Notes: generated from the sequence alone by a model not told the origin. Counted from the first letter of the stretch, positions 25,641-35,826 are shown. The stretch is DNA of 64,000 nt from Schauerella fraxinea (GCA_030849945.1 JAVDKK010000005.1:248001-312000); one strand, 5' to 3'. Numbers and translations: made by a program.

Positions 25641-25691
25641 GTCCAGAAGGATGATCATCGTGACTTTCAACCAGACGGTTGACCATAAAGA

Positions 25692-25713
25692 ATGGCAGCC
25701 GAGCGGCTGCCAT
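25692..25713. terminator. Hairpin between convergent dehydrogenase and putA genes
   Basis: ATGGCAGCC and GGCTGCCAT form a perfect 9-bp stem with a GAGC loop in the 95-bp convergent gap. T-runs are poor on both sides (TTCTTTA on the minus strand), so termination efficiency is uncertain. It could serve both genes. Confidence 0.6.
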
Positions 25714-25735
25714 CCATCGACCCAGAAACCGTCAA

Positions 25736-28700
25736 TTACCCGATCGACATCAAACTCGCATTCCCTCCCGCTGCTGCCGTATTGATGCTCACCGATCGTT
25801 CGTGAATCAATCGATCCATCACATACCCGGCACCGTTCGCCAACGCATCGGCCGTCAGTCCCTGCACCGCCACAATCGCGCCATCACGCTTGGCCACTCT
25901 CGCGTTCAGCGTGCAAAGCGTATCGCCGTCGCCTTCAAACAGCACCGCATCGAATGCTGCCGTATCGATCGCGCTCTCCGGCTCAACGCGAGCCTTGCGA
26001 TCGCCCTGCGCCGGCAAGCCCTTCACAAATGCCTGACCCGCAGCGGTATCCACAAAGATCGCCGCATTACCGGTCGCCGACACCGCAGCCCACTGCGCTT
26101 TCGCACCCGCTTCGGTATCCGCCACGCAAAGCACCGTGCCGCGCGGCACCCAGCGATAAAGGTTGTTCTCACCCGTAGGACCAGGCAACGCCAAGGGCTC
26201 CACAAGCGGCGACACCGGTTGGGCCACAGGCGGCAAGCCCGCCGGTCGCGTGGCCAGCAAGCGGTACATGTACAGCGGACCGCCCGCCTTGGGACCCGTA
26301 CCCGATAGCCCTTCGCCGCCAAACGGCTGCACGCCCACCACCGCACCCACGATGTTGCGATTGACGTACATGTTGCCCGCATGGACGCGCGAGGTCACGT
26401 GGGCCACGGTTTCATCCAGGCGCGTATGCACGCCGAAGGTGAGGCCATAGCCCGAGCTGTTGATGTCGTCGAGCAATGCGTTCAAGCCATCGCGCTTGTA
26501 GCGCACCACGTGCAACACCGGGCCAAACACTTCACGTTCAAGTGCGCCGAAGTTTTCGATTTCGATGAGCGTGGGCGCGACGAACGTGCCTTGCTTGCAC
26601 GTGGCGGGCAAGGCGATTTGATCGACGCGGCGGCCCGCGGCTTTCATGGCGCTGATGTGGCGGTCGATGCCTTGACGGGCGTCGTTGTCGATCACCGGGC
26701 CCACGTCGATGGACAAGTGATCGGGGTTGCCCACTTTCAGTTCGCGCATCGCGCCGCGCAGCATGGTGAGTACCGTATCGGCACTGTCTTCCTGCACGCA
26801 CAGCACGCGCAGCGCGGAGCAGCGTTGGCCGGCAGAGTCGAAGGCCGAGCTGAGCACGTCGAATACGACTTGCTCGGTAAGCGCGGAAGAATCAACCACC
26901 ATCGCGTTTTGACCGCCGGTTTCGGCGATGAGCGGAATGGTTTGGCCGAAGTCGTCCAGGCGCGTGGAGAGGCTGCGCGAGATGATGCGCGCCACGTCGG
27001 TGGAGCCGGTAAACATCACGCCGCGCACTTCGGGACGTGCAACGAGCCAGGCACCCACGGTTTCACCGCGGCCCGGCAGCAGTTGCACGGCACCGGCAGG
27101 CACGCCGGCTTCACGCAGGATGCTGATGGCACGTGCGGCGATCAGCGGCGTTTGCTCGGCAGGCTTGGCGATCACGGTGTTGCCGGCTGCCAATGCAGCA
27201 CTCACCTGCCCCATGAAGATGGCAAGCGGGAAGTTCCACGGGCTGATGCACAGCACGGTACCCAAGGGCCGGTGCGTGGCGTTGTCGAATTCGCGTTCGG
27301 CCTGGTCGGCGTAGTAGCGCAAGAAGTCCACTGCCTCGCGTACCTCGGCGATGGCGTTGGGCAACGATTTGCCCGCTTCGCGCACGATCAGCCCAAGCAG
27401 CGTTTGCATCTGCGATTCGAGCAGTTGCGCGGCTCGGCGCAAACAGAGCGCGCGTTCGGCCACCGGTGTCGATTGCCACATGGGCGCGTCTTGCGCGGCG
27501 TGGCGCAAGGCGGCGGCAGCTTCTTCTTCCGTGGCTTCGATCACGTAGCCCACGGTGTCGCGATGATCGGCGGGGTTGAGCACGGCATTGGCGCGCGCGT
27601 CATCCCAGGCCACCGACGCGTCGCCGACGAGCGGTTGCGCGCGCCACGGTGCGGCGGCGCTTGCCAGCAAGGCGGCAGCCAACGAACTCAAACGATGTTC
27701 GTTGCTGAGGTCCAGGCCCGCCGAATTGGCGCGGGCGCCGGATTGCGGCGTGCCGTAGAGGTCGCGCGGCAGCGGGATTTTGTCGTGCGGTGCGCCCAGG
27801 GGCACGATGCGCGCGGCAGTGTCGACCGGGTCGGCGATGAGTTCGTCGATGGGCACGGTCTCGTCACCGATACGGTTGACGAACGAGGTATTCGCGCCGT
27901 TTTCGAGCAGGCGGCGCACCAGGTAGGCGAGCAGTGTTTCGTGCGTACCCACGGGCGCATAGATGCGACACGGACGGTTCATCTTGCCTTGTGCGAGCGG
28001 GCCCACTACTTCGTCGTACAGGCCCTCGCCCATGCCGTGCAGGCACTGGAATTCGTACTGCCCGGGATAGTAGTTCTGGCCGGCCAACTGATAAACGGCG
28101 GCAAGCGTATACGCGTTATGCGTAGCGAACTGCGGGTACACCGCTTCGGGCGCGGCCAGCAGTTTGCGCGAGCAGGCGAGGTAGGCGACGTCGGTGTATA
28201 CCTTGCGGGTGTACACGGGATAACCTTCCAGGCCGTCGATCTGGGCGCGCTTGATTTCGCTGTCCCAATAAGCGCCCTTCACCAGGCGAATCATCAAGCG
28301 ATGACGGCTGCGCTTGGCCAGATCGATCACATAATCGATGACGAACGGCGCGCGCTTTTGATAGGCCTGGATCACGAATCCGATGCCGTTCCAGCCGGCC
28401 AGATCGGCGTCAAAGCACAGCGCTTCGAGCAGGTCGAGCGAGATTTCCAGGCGGTCGGCTTCTTCGGCGTCGATGTTCAAGCCGATGTCGTAATGGCGGG
28501 CCAACAACGTGAGTGCTTTCACGCGCGGCAGCAATTCGGTCATCGCGCGGTCGTATTGCGAGCGCGAGTATCGAGGATGCAAGGCCGACAGCTTGATCGA
28601 GATGCCAGGGCCTTCGTAGATGCCGCGGCCCGCGCCGGCTTTGCCGATCGCGTGAATGGCTTGTTCGTACGACGCGTAGTAGCGCTCGGCGTCTTCAGCC

Positions 28701-29563
28701 GTGGTGGCCGCTTCGCCCAGCATGTCGTAGGAATACCGGAAGCCCTTCGACTCCATCTTGCGATTGTTGGCCAGCGCTTCCGAAATCGTTTGGCCCGACA
28801 CGAATTGCTCGCCCATCATGCGCATGGCGATGTTCACGCCCTTGCGCACGAGCGGCTCGCCGCCCTTGGAGATCAGGCGCGTAAGCGCGCGCGACAGGCT
28901 TTGCTCGCTGTTGACCGCCACCAGCTTGCCCGTGAGCATCAAACCCCAGGTCGCGGCATTGACGAACAACGACGGCGAGCCGCCCATGTGCGACTTCCAA
29001 TCGCCGTGCGAAATCTTGTCGCGAATCAACGCATCGCGCGTGGCGCGATCGGGAATACGCAGCAGCGCTTCGGCCAGACACATCAGTGCCACGCCTTCCT
29101 GACTGGAGAGCGAGAATTCCTGAATCAGGCCTTCGACGCCGCCACCCGTGCGCTTGCCGCGCAATGCCTTGACCAGGCGCTCGGCGATCGCATGAATCTT
29201 CTCGGGCTGCGGCATCTTGGCCTGCCCCAGCAAGAGGGGCACGCACTCTTGCTCAGGACGGCGATAGGCCGCGGTGATGGCGGCGCGCAGCACGGATTGC
29301 GGCTGCACATCCTGGCCGAATTCGAAAAATGGGGGGGTGATGGCCGCGACAGGTTCGTCGGCTTCGTGGGCGGCAGCGATCTCGGCGTCGGTGCCGAGAT
29401 GAGCGATCTCAGGCGGCAATTGACCGCGCTCAATGCGCTCGATGTAGGCGATCAGCGCCTGCTTGTGCAACCAATGCGGCGTGCACTTCAGACGTTCGGA
29501 AGCGTCACGTAGGCGGTCGCGCAGTGCATCGTCAACCTTGACGCCCAATGTGGAGGTGGCCAT
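25736..29563 (-). CDS. putA: Trifunctional proline utilisation protein PutA
   Basis: This membrane-associated enzyme of 1275 residues oxidises proline to glutamate in two steps. The N-terminal 50 residues form a ribbon-helix-helix DNA-binding domain (TLGVKVDDALRDRLRDASER). The FAD proline dehydrogenase domain follows, with RLVKGAYWDSEIKRAQ. The P5C dehydrogenase domain has the catalytic Cys915 in GQRCSALR and the GFTG-like motif MFTGSTDVARI. The length is close to E. coli PutA (1320). The DNA-binding domain implies it represses its own promoter without proline. Two GGTACAACCC repeats lie 49 and 92 bp upstream. Confidence 0.95.
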   Translation of the reverse strand: MATSTLGVKVDDALRDRLRDASERLKCTPHWLHKQALIAYIERIERGQLPPEIAHLGTDAEIAAAHEADEPVAAITPPFFEFGQDVQPQSVLRAAITAAYRRPEQECVPLLLGQAKMPQPEKIHAIAERLVKALRGKRTGGGVEGLIQEFSLSSQEGVALMCLAEALLRIPDRATRDALIRDKISHGDWKSHMGGSPSLFVNAATWGLMLTGKLVAVNSEQSLSRALTRLISKGGEPLVRKGVNIAMRMMGEQFVSGQTISEALANNRKMESKGFRYSYDMLGEAATTAEDAERYYASYEQAIHAIGKAGAGRGIYEGPGISIKLSALHPRYSRSQYDRAMTELLPRVKALTLLARHYDIGLNIDAEEADRLEISLDLLEALCFDADLAGWNGIGFVIQAYQKRAPFVIDYVIDLAKRSRHRLMIRLVKGAYWDSEIKRAQIDGLEGYPVYTRKVYTDVAYLACSRKLLAAPEAVYPQFATHNAYTLAAVYQLAGQNYYPGQYEFQCLHGMGEGLYDEVVGPLAQGKMNRPCRIYAPVGTHETLLAYLVRRLLENGANTSFVNRIGDETVPIDELIADPVDTAARIVPLGAPHDKIPLPRDLYGTPQSGARANSAGLDLSNEHRLSSLAAALLASAAAPWRAQPLVGDASVAWDDARANAVLNPADHRDTVGYVIEATEEEAAAALRHAAQDAPMWQSTPVAERALCLRRAAQLLESQMQTLLGLIVREAGKSLPNAIAEVREAVDFLRYYADQAEREFDNATHRPLGTVLCISPWNFPLAIFMGQVSAALAAGNTVIAKPAEQTPLIAARAISILREAGVPAGAVQLLPGRGETVGAWLVARPEVRGVMFTGSTDVARIISRSLSTRLDDFGQTIPLIAETGGQNAMVVDSSALTEQVVFDVLSSAFDSAGQRCSALRVLCVQEDSADTVLTMLRGAMRELKVGNPDHLSIDVGPVIDNDARQGIDRHISAMKAAGRRVDQIALPATCKQGTFVAPTLIEIENFGALEREVFGPVLHVVRYKRDGLNALLDDINSSGYGLTFGVHTRLDETVAHVTSRVHAGNMYVNRNIVGAVVGVQPFGGEGLSGTGPKAGGPLYMYRLLATRPAGLPPVAQPVSPLVEPLALPGPTGENNLYRWVPRGTVLCVADTEAGAKAQWAAVSATGNAAIFVDTAAGQAFVKGLPAQGDRKARVEPESAIDTAAFDAVLFEGDGDTLCTLNARVAKRDGAIVAVQGLTADALANGAGYVMDRLIHERSVSINTAAAGGNASLMSIG

Positions 29564-29611
29564 TCGAAACCTGTAAGAAGCAGCTAGAAGTAAACCGCTA
29601 TCTTACAGACC

Positions 29612-29621
29612 GGTACAACCC
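29612..29621 (-). promoter_or_regulatory. Candidate PutA autoregulatory box 1
   Basis: GGGTTGTACC, read on the minus strand, is repeated exactly at 29655-29664. It contains a GTTG-A core similar to the GTTGCA site bound by the E. coli PutA ribbon-helix-helix domain. Confidence 0.45.
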
Positions 29622-29654
29622 TTGGCTATTAGTGGTTAACCCTCTGTTCCAGAA

Positions 29655-29664
29655 GGTACAACCC
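29655..29664 (-). promoter_or_regulatory. Candidate PutA autoregulatory box 2
   Basis: This is the second exact copy of the 10-bp motif, 43 bp (about four helical turns) from box 1. A GGTTAACC palindrome lies between them at 29634-29641 or so. Confidence 0.45.
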
Positions 29665-29675
29665 ACCGCATCCCA

Positions 29676-30359
29676 CTACGATGCCGAGCTATGGCAGCCG
29701 GACACTTGGGCGCTGCCCACGCCCGCCGGGGCCGAGCGCGCGCCATTACGAATGGCACCGGCGATGGTCAGCGCCAGATCCTGCACGGCCGCTTGATGCG
29801 CCCGTACCAATCCATCGATGCCTGGACCATCTGCAGCCACGCGCACTTGCGTGCGGCAAAGCAACACCGGTCCGGAAATATTGATGGGTCGCAGGCGCCA
29901 TGTGGCATCAACGATCGCGGCATCGCCCAGCACAGAGTCGAAGCGGTTGACCGACGTCTGAACGCGCCACACAGGATCTTCACGCCCCGGCTTGACCGAA
30001 TCCACGTCCAGCACGCCCAGGGATCGCGTCAAGCCATCGGCTAACGCATCGTGCAATTCGTCCGACAACGGTGCCGTCCAACGCTCCGAGTACCGCGGCG
30101 TAATCGAACCGGCGGCATCGCGCAACATGATTTGCGGCTGGTCGACTTGCGCCGGCACGGACACCGGAAGCACCTCGATCAGATAACCGGGCGCTCCACC
30201 CGCCGGTGCCGAGCGCGGCTGCGCCGCAGGCACCAAGGTGTAGTAATTCGCCGTAGGCGATGCCGCACAGCCGGCAATCAGGAGCGCGGCGGCGATTGTG
30301 CCGCCCACGCCCGCCGGACGGCGCCACGATCGTAAAGCGGAAAACAGCATCGTCATCAT
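29676..30359 (-). CDS. pqiC: PqiC-like outer-membrane lipoprotein (ABC auxiliary, DUF330 type)
   Basis: This is the lipoprotein component of the PqiABC envelope lipid-transport system, about 227 residues. The lipobox LLIAGC lies in the N-terminal signal at about residues 26-31, and NYYTLVPA follows as in PqiC/YmbA proteins. An ATG at 30359 overlaps the pqiB stop by one base (TGATG); a TTG at 30362 is also in frame. The C-terminal end lies close to the putA promoter region. It is expected to be the outer-membrane partner of the PqiB tunnel. Confidence 0.85.
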   Translation of the reverse strand: MMTMLFSALRSWRRPAGVGGTIAAALLIAGCAASPTANYYTLVPAAQPRSAPAGGAPGYLIEVLPVSVPAQVDQPQIMLRDAAGSITPRYSERWTAPLSDELHDALADGLTRSLGVLDVDSVKPGREDPVWRVQTSVNRFDSVLGDAAIVDATWRLRPINISGPVLLCRTQVRVAADGPGIDGLVRAHQAAVQDLALTIAGAIRNGARSAPAGVGSAQVSGCHSSAS

Positions 30360-32113
30360 CAATTCCTGACCCGGCCCGCGCCGGGAATATCGTCTTCACC
30401 CCGACCGCGAATCAGCGATTCGGGATTGGCTTGCAGATAGTCGGACAGGTTGCGCAGCGAACGGGCGGCACGCGTCAGTTCCTGCATGGCCTTCTCGGTG
30501 TTGATCGGTATCGACGAATCCGGCGACATCAAGCGGCTCAGATCGCCCAGCGACTTGCGGGCTTCCTTCAGCACAGCAGTTGCCTCAGGCGCCACCTGCT
30601 TGTCGAGACGGTTCATCACACGTGACGTGCTGGCCAAGGTGCTGCGCAGTTCTTCGCCAATCTTGTCGAACGGAATCTTTTCGATTTTGTCGACGATATT
30701 GGTAATTTGCTGCTGCAACTGATCCAGGCTGCCCGGCACCGTGGGAATCGACATCGGGTTGGTCGACTTGTACTCCACCGGCTTGGTACCCGGGAACACG
30801 CCCAACACGACGTAGAGCTGGCCGGTGAGCAAATTCGACGTGCGCAATTGCGCGCGCAAACCGTTATCCACCATCGCGCGCAAGAGGCGATCGCCCGGCA
30901 AACCGCCACCGGCTTCCGCGTCTTCACGCTCGGCCATGGCACGCATGCGCTCGTACACGCCACCTAAACGTTGCGGGAACAGATCCGCATCGACGATAGC
31001 GAAGAAGCGTTTGGTCTTGTTGTCGAAGTCCAATGTGATACCCGACACCGAACCCAACGTGATGCCGTTGAAATCGATGGGTGCACCCACCGCAAGGCCG
31101 CGGATCGACTGATCGTAGCGCATGCGAATCGGGAACACTTCGCCGTCCGGCTTGGCTTTCGCCGCGGTTTCGGTAGCAAAGAGATCGAATTTTTTGTTGG
31201 CTTGCGCAGGCTGTGCGTTTTCTTCCACAGTTTCAAACGCCACGCCGCCGATCGCGACCGACAGCAACGACTGCGTGCTGACCTTGAAACCCTCGGCGTT
31301 TACCGAGAAGTCCACCCCGCTGGCATTCCAGAAGCGCGTGTCGGTCGTGACGAATTTGTCGTTGGGCGCGTCGACGAAGATCTGTACGTTTACCGTGCGG
31401 CCGCTGTCGTCGAGTTGGTAGCCGATCACGCGGCCGACCTGAATGCGGCGGTAGTACACCGGCGAGCCCACGTCGAGCGACCCCAGATCGCGCGAACTGA
31501 GGGTGAAGCGCTTGCCCGGGCGGTCGTAGGTGACCTCAGGCGGCGTTTCCAATCCTTCAAACTCGGTTTTGGTCGCGCCCAACGATTCGGGCGCACCTTC
31601 GCGAGCGTCCGTGCCGATGTAGGCACCTGACAACAAAGTGCCCAAGCCCGACACGCCGCTCAAGCCCAGACGGGGTCTCACGACCCAGAAATTGGTGCCT
31701 TCGCGCGCCAAGCTGGACGCATCTTTGGTGATATCGGCGGTGACGATGACCTTGCTGCGATCTTCACTCAGGCGGATCTTGTTGACGGTGCCAATGTTCA
31801 CCTCTTTGTAGCGAATCTGCGTCTTGCCGGTTTCCAGGCCGTCGGCAGATTCGAAGGTGATGGTGATTTGCGGGCCAGCTTCGAGCCAGGTGCGCAACAC
31901 GAGCGACGCGCCGGCAAAAGCAGCGACGAGCGGAATCAGCCAGATCCAGGACATTCGGCGCTTTTTGCGCACGACCGAAGGCTTGGCCGCCGTTGCAGGC
32001 GACCCGGTACGTGGGGGCTGCACATCGGCAGCCGCCCCGGTCTTTCTTGGCGCAGGGGGTTGCGCGCTGCCGTCGGACGGTTCTTTGCCCGGCGGCGTAG
32101 GTGATTCAGCCAC
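30359..32113 (-). CDS. pqiB: MCE-domain protein PqiB
   Basis: This 584-residue inner-membrane-anchored protein has one TM (about residues 54-74) and three successive MCE domains. It is followed by a C-terminal helical part predicted to build a periplasm-spanning tunnel for lipids. MCE starts are seen as ITITFESADGLETGKTQIRY, the FTLSSRDLGSLDVGSPVYYR region and VFPIRMRYDQSIRGLAVGAP. The GTG at 32113 follows AAGGA with 6-bp spacing. It sits between pqiA and pqiC. The N-terminal 50 residues are Pro/Ala-rich and cytoplasmic. Confidence 0.92.
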   Translation of the reverse strand: MAESPTPPGKEPSDGSAQPPAPRKTGAAADVQPPRTGSPATAAKPSVVRKKRRMSWIWLIPLVAAFAGASLVLRTWLEAGPQITITFESADGLETGKTQIRYKEVNIGTVNKIRLSEDRSKVIVTADITKDASSLAREGTNFWVVRPRLGLSGVSGLGTLLSGAYIGTDAREGAPESLGATKTEFEGLETPPEVTYDRPGKRFTLSSRDLGSLDVGSPVYYRRIQVGRVIGYQLDDSGRTVNVQIFVDAPNDKFVTTDTRFWNASGVDFSVNAEGFKVSTQSLLSVAIGGVAFETVEENAQPAQANKKFDLFATETAAKAKPDGEVFPIRMRYDQSIRGLAVGAPIDFNGITLGSVSGITLDFDNKTKRFFAIVDADLFPQRLGGVYERMRAMAEREDAEAGGGLPGDRLLRAMVDNGLRAQLRTSNLLTGQLYVVLGVFPGTKPVEYKSTNPMSIPTVPGSLDQLQQQITNIVDKIEKIPFDKIGEELRSTLASTSRVMNRLDKQVAPEATAVLKEARKSLGDLSRLMSPDSSIPINTEKAMQELTRAARSLRNLSDYLQANPESLIRGRGEDDIPGAGRVRN

Positions 32114-32140
32114 TATTGTCCTTCTTCTCTCTAAACCACA

Positions 32141-33514
32141 TTACGCGTACGGCGTTTCCAACCCGGAAGACCGGGAATCGGGATCAGCCGCTTGCGCCTC
32201 TTCCAAATCTTCGGCAGTGGCATAGTCCCAGGCCCGACGAGGGTCGAAACTCATGGCCGCCAACATCGTAACGATCACCACCATGCCAAAAGCGGCCGCG
32301 CCCGCTCCTGCACTGATCTGCATGAAGCCCTGGAAGTTCGCCAAGGCCGCCAACAGGATTACCACAAACACATCGAGCATCGACCATTGGCCGATCAGCT
32401 CCACGATTTCATACATCCGCGTTCGCTGCCGCAGGTTACCGCCGGTGCGCGTCTGCACTTTCCATGCCAGCACCCCCAAAGACAACAATTTGGTCATCGG
32501 CACGACCACGCTGGCAACGAATACGATGGCGGCAAGATCCCAGGAACCGCCTTGCCAGAGCTCGATCACCCCACCCAAAATGGTGTGCGCGCTGTCACCC
32601 AGAAGGCTATCGATCTGCATCACGGGCAGCACGTTAGCGGGGATGTACAACACCACGGCGGCCAGCAGGAACGCCCAGGTTCGAGTCAAGTGATCGGGCT
32701 TGCGGAAATGGACGTGTGCATTGCAGCGGATACACCGGTGCGCTGCCGTCGCTTCCGGGCTATCCGAATCCAAGCGGTCGCCATCGCTGTGATCATCGCC
32801 GTGGGTATGGGGCACGGCAATCGCCTGAACCTGACCGCATACATGGCAACCGGTGAGGGCCTCGCCGGGACCGGCCGCGGGCATATGCACGTCCGCCACA
32901 CCCGCCTCTTCAGCGTAATGCCAGATCGTGTGCGGCGAAAGCCGACCCACCAAGGTCAAGAAGATCGTGAGAATGAAGAATGCGCCCAGGCCCACGCCCG
33001 GTGCCACCGACGCCATGCCGGCCAGCTTCACTACCGAGACCAATACGCCGAGCAAGAACACCGGCACCATGCACCAGGGCCCGAGGACGCCCAGCAAGCG
33101 CAATGACGTGGAAAACCCTGGCGCCCTGCGCCCCGCCGCAAGCGGCAGCAGCACCCAGGCGAGCAGCAGAAGTTGAAACAACGGCAGCGCAAAGCCGGCG
33201 AGCCCAGTCATGATCGAGACGAGCTCGTGCCCTTGCCGCCAGGTGATAGAGATGGCATCGAGCAGGGTCGCATCCTGCGTCATGCCCTGCACGCTCATCG
33301 ATGCGACGGGAAACGCATTCGCGATGGCGAACACGATCAAGGCGGTGGCCACAAGCGCCAGCCACTGCGGCGGGCCCAAAGCACTGAAGCGCCACAACTG
33401 GGTGGCGCATCGGGTGCATGTGGCGGTCTCTCCGCGCGACAACACATGTCGCTGAAAAACGCTGCCGCAGTGCTCGCAGGCAATCAGCGACATGGGTCGC
33501 GGTGCTTCACTCAT
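32141..33514 (-). CDS. pqiA: Paraquat-inducible protein A (PqiA)
   Basis: This 457-residue polytopic inner-membrane protein has two PqiA domains, each preceded by a zinc-ribbon-like Cys pair. The first pairs are C13/C16 in CEHCGS and the later CTRC. The second domain has CHVCGQ and CIRCNAH. A His/Asp-rich stretch (HTHGDDHSDGD) lies just before the second ribbon and is unusual. The start shares one base with the clpA stop (TGATG), so translation is likely coupled to clpA. It works with PqiB and PqiC in envelope lipid homeostasis. Confidence 0.9.
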   Translation of the reverse strand: MSEAPRPMSLIACEHCGSVFQRHVLSRGETATCTRCATQLWRFSALGPPQWLALVATALIVFAIANAFPVASMSVQGMTQDATLLDAISITWRQGHELVSIMTGLAGFALPLFQLLLLAWVLLPLAAGRRAPGFSTSLRLLGVLGPWCMVPVFLLGVLVSVVKLAGMASVAPGVGLGAFFILTIFLTLVGRLSPHTIWHYAEEAGVADVHMPAAGPGEALTGCHVCGQVQAIAVPHTHGDDHSDGDRLDSDSPEATAAHRCIRCNAHVHFRKPDHLTRTWAFLLAAVVLYIPANVLPVMQIDSLLGDSAHTILGGVIELWQGGSWDLAAIVFVASVVVPMTKLLSLGVLAWKVQTRTGGNLRQRTRMYEIVELIGQWSMLDVFVVILLAALANFQGFMQISAGAGAAAFGMVVIVTMLAAMSFDPRRAWDYATAEDLEEAQAADPDSRSSGLETPYA

Positions 33515-35826
33515 CAGTCGACCAGTTCAACTTCCTGCTTGTCGTTGGGCTCTTGCGAGGACTTCTTCGTCTTCTCGCTAAAGCTCAACACAACCTTATC
33601 GTCACCATCAAGATCGACCGTAACGACGCCGCCATCCACCAGCTTACCGAACAACAACTCGTCGGCCAGCGCACGACGGATCGTGTCCTGGATCAAGCGT
33701 TGCATCGGACGCGCACCCATCAGCGGGTCGAAACCGACCTTGGCCAAGTGCGCGCGCAACTTATCGGTGAACACCGAATCGACGCGGCGCTCGTGCAACT
33801 GATCTTCCAATTGCATGAGGAACTTGTCGACCACGCGCAAGATGATTTCGCGCGACAAGGCACCGAACGGGATGATGGCATCCAAGCGGTTGCGGAACTC
33901 AGGCGTAAACAACCGCTTGATTTCGCCCATCTCATCGCCGGCCACCCGTGCATTGGAGAACCCGATGGACGGTTTGCTCATCATCTCGGCACCGGCGTTG
34001 GTGGTCATCACCAGAATCACATTGCGGAAATCCGCCTTGCGTCCGTTGTTGTCCGTCAACGCGCCGTGATCCATCACCTGAAGCAGGATATTGAAGACGT
34101 CCGGATGGGCCTTTTCGATTTCATCGAGCAGCAGCACGCAGTGCGGTTGCTTGGTGATGGCCTCGGTCAGCAGACCGCCCTGGTCGAAACCGACGTAGCC
34201 CGGAGGCGCACCGATCAGACGCGAGACGGCATGCCGCTCCATATATTCGGACATATCGAAACGAACCAGCTCGACACCCAGCGTAAACGCCAGTTGACGT
34301 GCGACTTCCGTTTTGCCGACGCCCGTGGGGCCTGAGAACAGGAACGAACCGATCGGCCGCTCCGGTTTGCCAAGCCCTGAACGCGCCATCTTGATGGCTG
34401 CGGCGAGCGCTTCGATTGCGGCATCCTGACCGAACACCACTGTGCCCAGATCGCGCTCGAGCGTCGCGAGCTTGCTGCGGTCGTCGCTGGAAACCGATTG
34501 CGGCGGAATGCGGGCGATCTTGGACACGATGTTTTCGATGTCCGTCTTGCCGATTACCTTCTTCTGACGCGAACGGGGCAGCAAGCGTTGCGCAGCGCCG
34601 GCCTCGTCGATGACGTCGATAGCCTTGTCGGGCAAATGACGGTCATTGATGTGGCGCGCCGACAACTCGGCAGCAGCGGTCAAAGCGGCCGCCGAGTAGC
34701 GCACATTGTGATGCTCTTCGAAACGGCTCTTCAAGCCGCGCAGAATTTGAACGGTTTGCTCGACGCTCGGTTCCGGCACGTCGATCTTTTGAAACCGGCG
34801 CGACAGCGCGTGATCCTTCTCGAAGACGCCGCGGAACTCGGTGTACGTGGTGGCGCCGATACACTTAAGCTGTCCAGAGGACAATGCCGGCTTGAGCAGA
34901 TTGGACGCATCCAGCGTGCCGCCCGAAGCGGAACCCGCGCCGATCAGCGTGTGAATTTCGTCGATGAACAGAATCGCATCGGGGTTGGCGCGCAATTGCT
35001 TGAGCACACTCTTCAAGCGTTGTTCGAAATCGCCGCGATACTTGGTGCCCGCCAGCAATGCGCCCATATCCAATGAATAGACTTGAGCCGCTTGCAGGAT
35101 TTCGGGCACTTCGCCACGCGTAATGCGCCATGCCAGACCTTCAGCGATCGCGGTTTTACCCACGCCCGCCTCACCCACCAGCAAGGGATTATTCTTGCGG
35201 CGGCGGCACAACACTTGAATGACGCGTTCGACTTCGTTTTCGCGGCCGATCAGCGGATCGATCTTGCCGGCCAATGCCGCGCCATTCAGATCGGTCGCAA
35301 ATTGGTCAAGCGCGGACTGCCGCGACTCGCCGGAATCTTCACCATTGGCTTGCGGCTCTTTCTGCGGCATCGCGGCTTCCGATTGAGGCTGCTTGGTGAT
35401 TCCGTGCGACAAGAAATTGACGACATCCAAGCGCGTGACGCCCTGCTGTTGCAGGTAGTACACAGCGTGGGAGTCTTTTTCACCGAAGATGGCAACCAGG
35501 ACGTTGGCACCGGTGACGGGTTTCTTGCCCGTACCGCCCGCCGAAACGTGCATGATGGCGCGCTGGATCACGCGCTGGAAGCCCAACGTAGGCTGGGTAT
35601 CCACCTCGGTGCCAGCGGGGATGACGGGCGTGTTTTCGCTCACGAACTGGCGCAGATTACGGCGCAGATCATCCATGTTGGCGGCACACGCGCGCAGCAC
35701 CTCTACCGCGGAGGCGTTGTCGAGCAACGACAGGAGCAGATGCTCGACGGTTATAAATTCGTGTCGGGCCGATCGGGCCTCGACGAAAGCCATATGCAGG
35801 CTGACTTCAAGCTCTTGGGAAATCAC
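33514..35826 (-). CDS. clpA: ATP-dependent Clp protease ATP-binding subunit ClpA
   Basis: This hexameric unfoldase feeds ClpP, with substrate choice tuned by ClpS. It has an N-domain (Clp_N repeats, VEHLLLSLLD), AAA1 with GEAGVGKTAIAEGLA and ILFIDEIHTLIG, and AAA2 with GPTGVGKTEVARQLA and VLLLDEIEKAHPD. The start is GTG 35826, preceded by GGAGGA; the upstream frame to 35862 lacks support. The ClpP loop IGF is present as KPSIGFSNAR. It lies 91 bp after pbpC and overlaps pqiA. Its usual partner clpS is about 7.7 kb upstream instead of adjacent. Confidence 0.95.
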   Translation of the reverse strand: MISQELEVSLHMAFVEARSARHEFITVEHLLLSLLDNASAVEVLRACAANMDDLRRNLRQFVSENTPVIPAGTEVDTQPTLGFQRVIQRAIMHVSAGGTGKKPVTGANVLVAIFGEKDSHAVYYLQQQGVTRLDVVNFLSHGITKQPQSEAAMPQKEPQANGEDSGESRQSALDQFATDLNGAALAGKIDPLIGRENEVERVIQVLCRRRKNNPLLVGEAGVGKTAIAEGLAWRITRGEVPEILQAAQVYSLDMGALLAGTKYRGDFEQRLKSVLKQLRANPDAILFIDEIHTLIGAGSASGGTLDASNLLKPALSSGQLKCIGATTYTEFRGVFEKDHALSRRFQKIDVPEPSVEQTVQILRGLKSRFEEHHNVRYSAAALTAAAELSARHINDRHLPDKAIDVIDEAGAAQRLLPRSRQKKVIGKTDIENIVSKIARIPPQSVSSDDRSKLATLERDLGTVVFGQDAAIEALAAAIKMARSGLGKPERPIGSFLFSGPTGVGKTEVARQLAFTLGVELVRFDMSEYMERHAVSRLIGAPPGYVGFDQGGLLTEAITKQPHCVLLLDEIEKAHPDVFNILLQVMDHGALTDNNGRKADFRNVILVMTTNAGAEMMSKPSIGFSNARVAGDEMGEIKRLFTPEFRNRLDAIIPFGALSREIILRVVDKFLMQLEDQLHERRVDSVFTDKLRAHLAKVGFDPLMGARPMQRLIQDTIRRALADELLFGKLVDGGVVTVDLDGDDKVVLSFSEKTKKSSQEPNDKQEVELVD

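Noticed and set aside
26381..29512. 1043-codon open frame on the plus strand
   Set aside because: It is fully antisense to putA, whose domains are unmistakable, and its Arg/His/Gly/Gln-rich composition is the usual shadow of GC-rich coding DNA.
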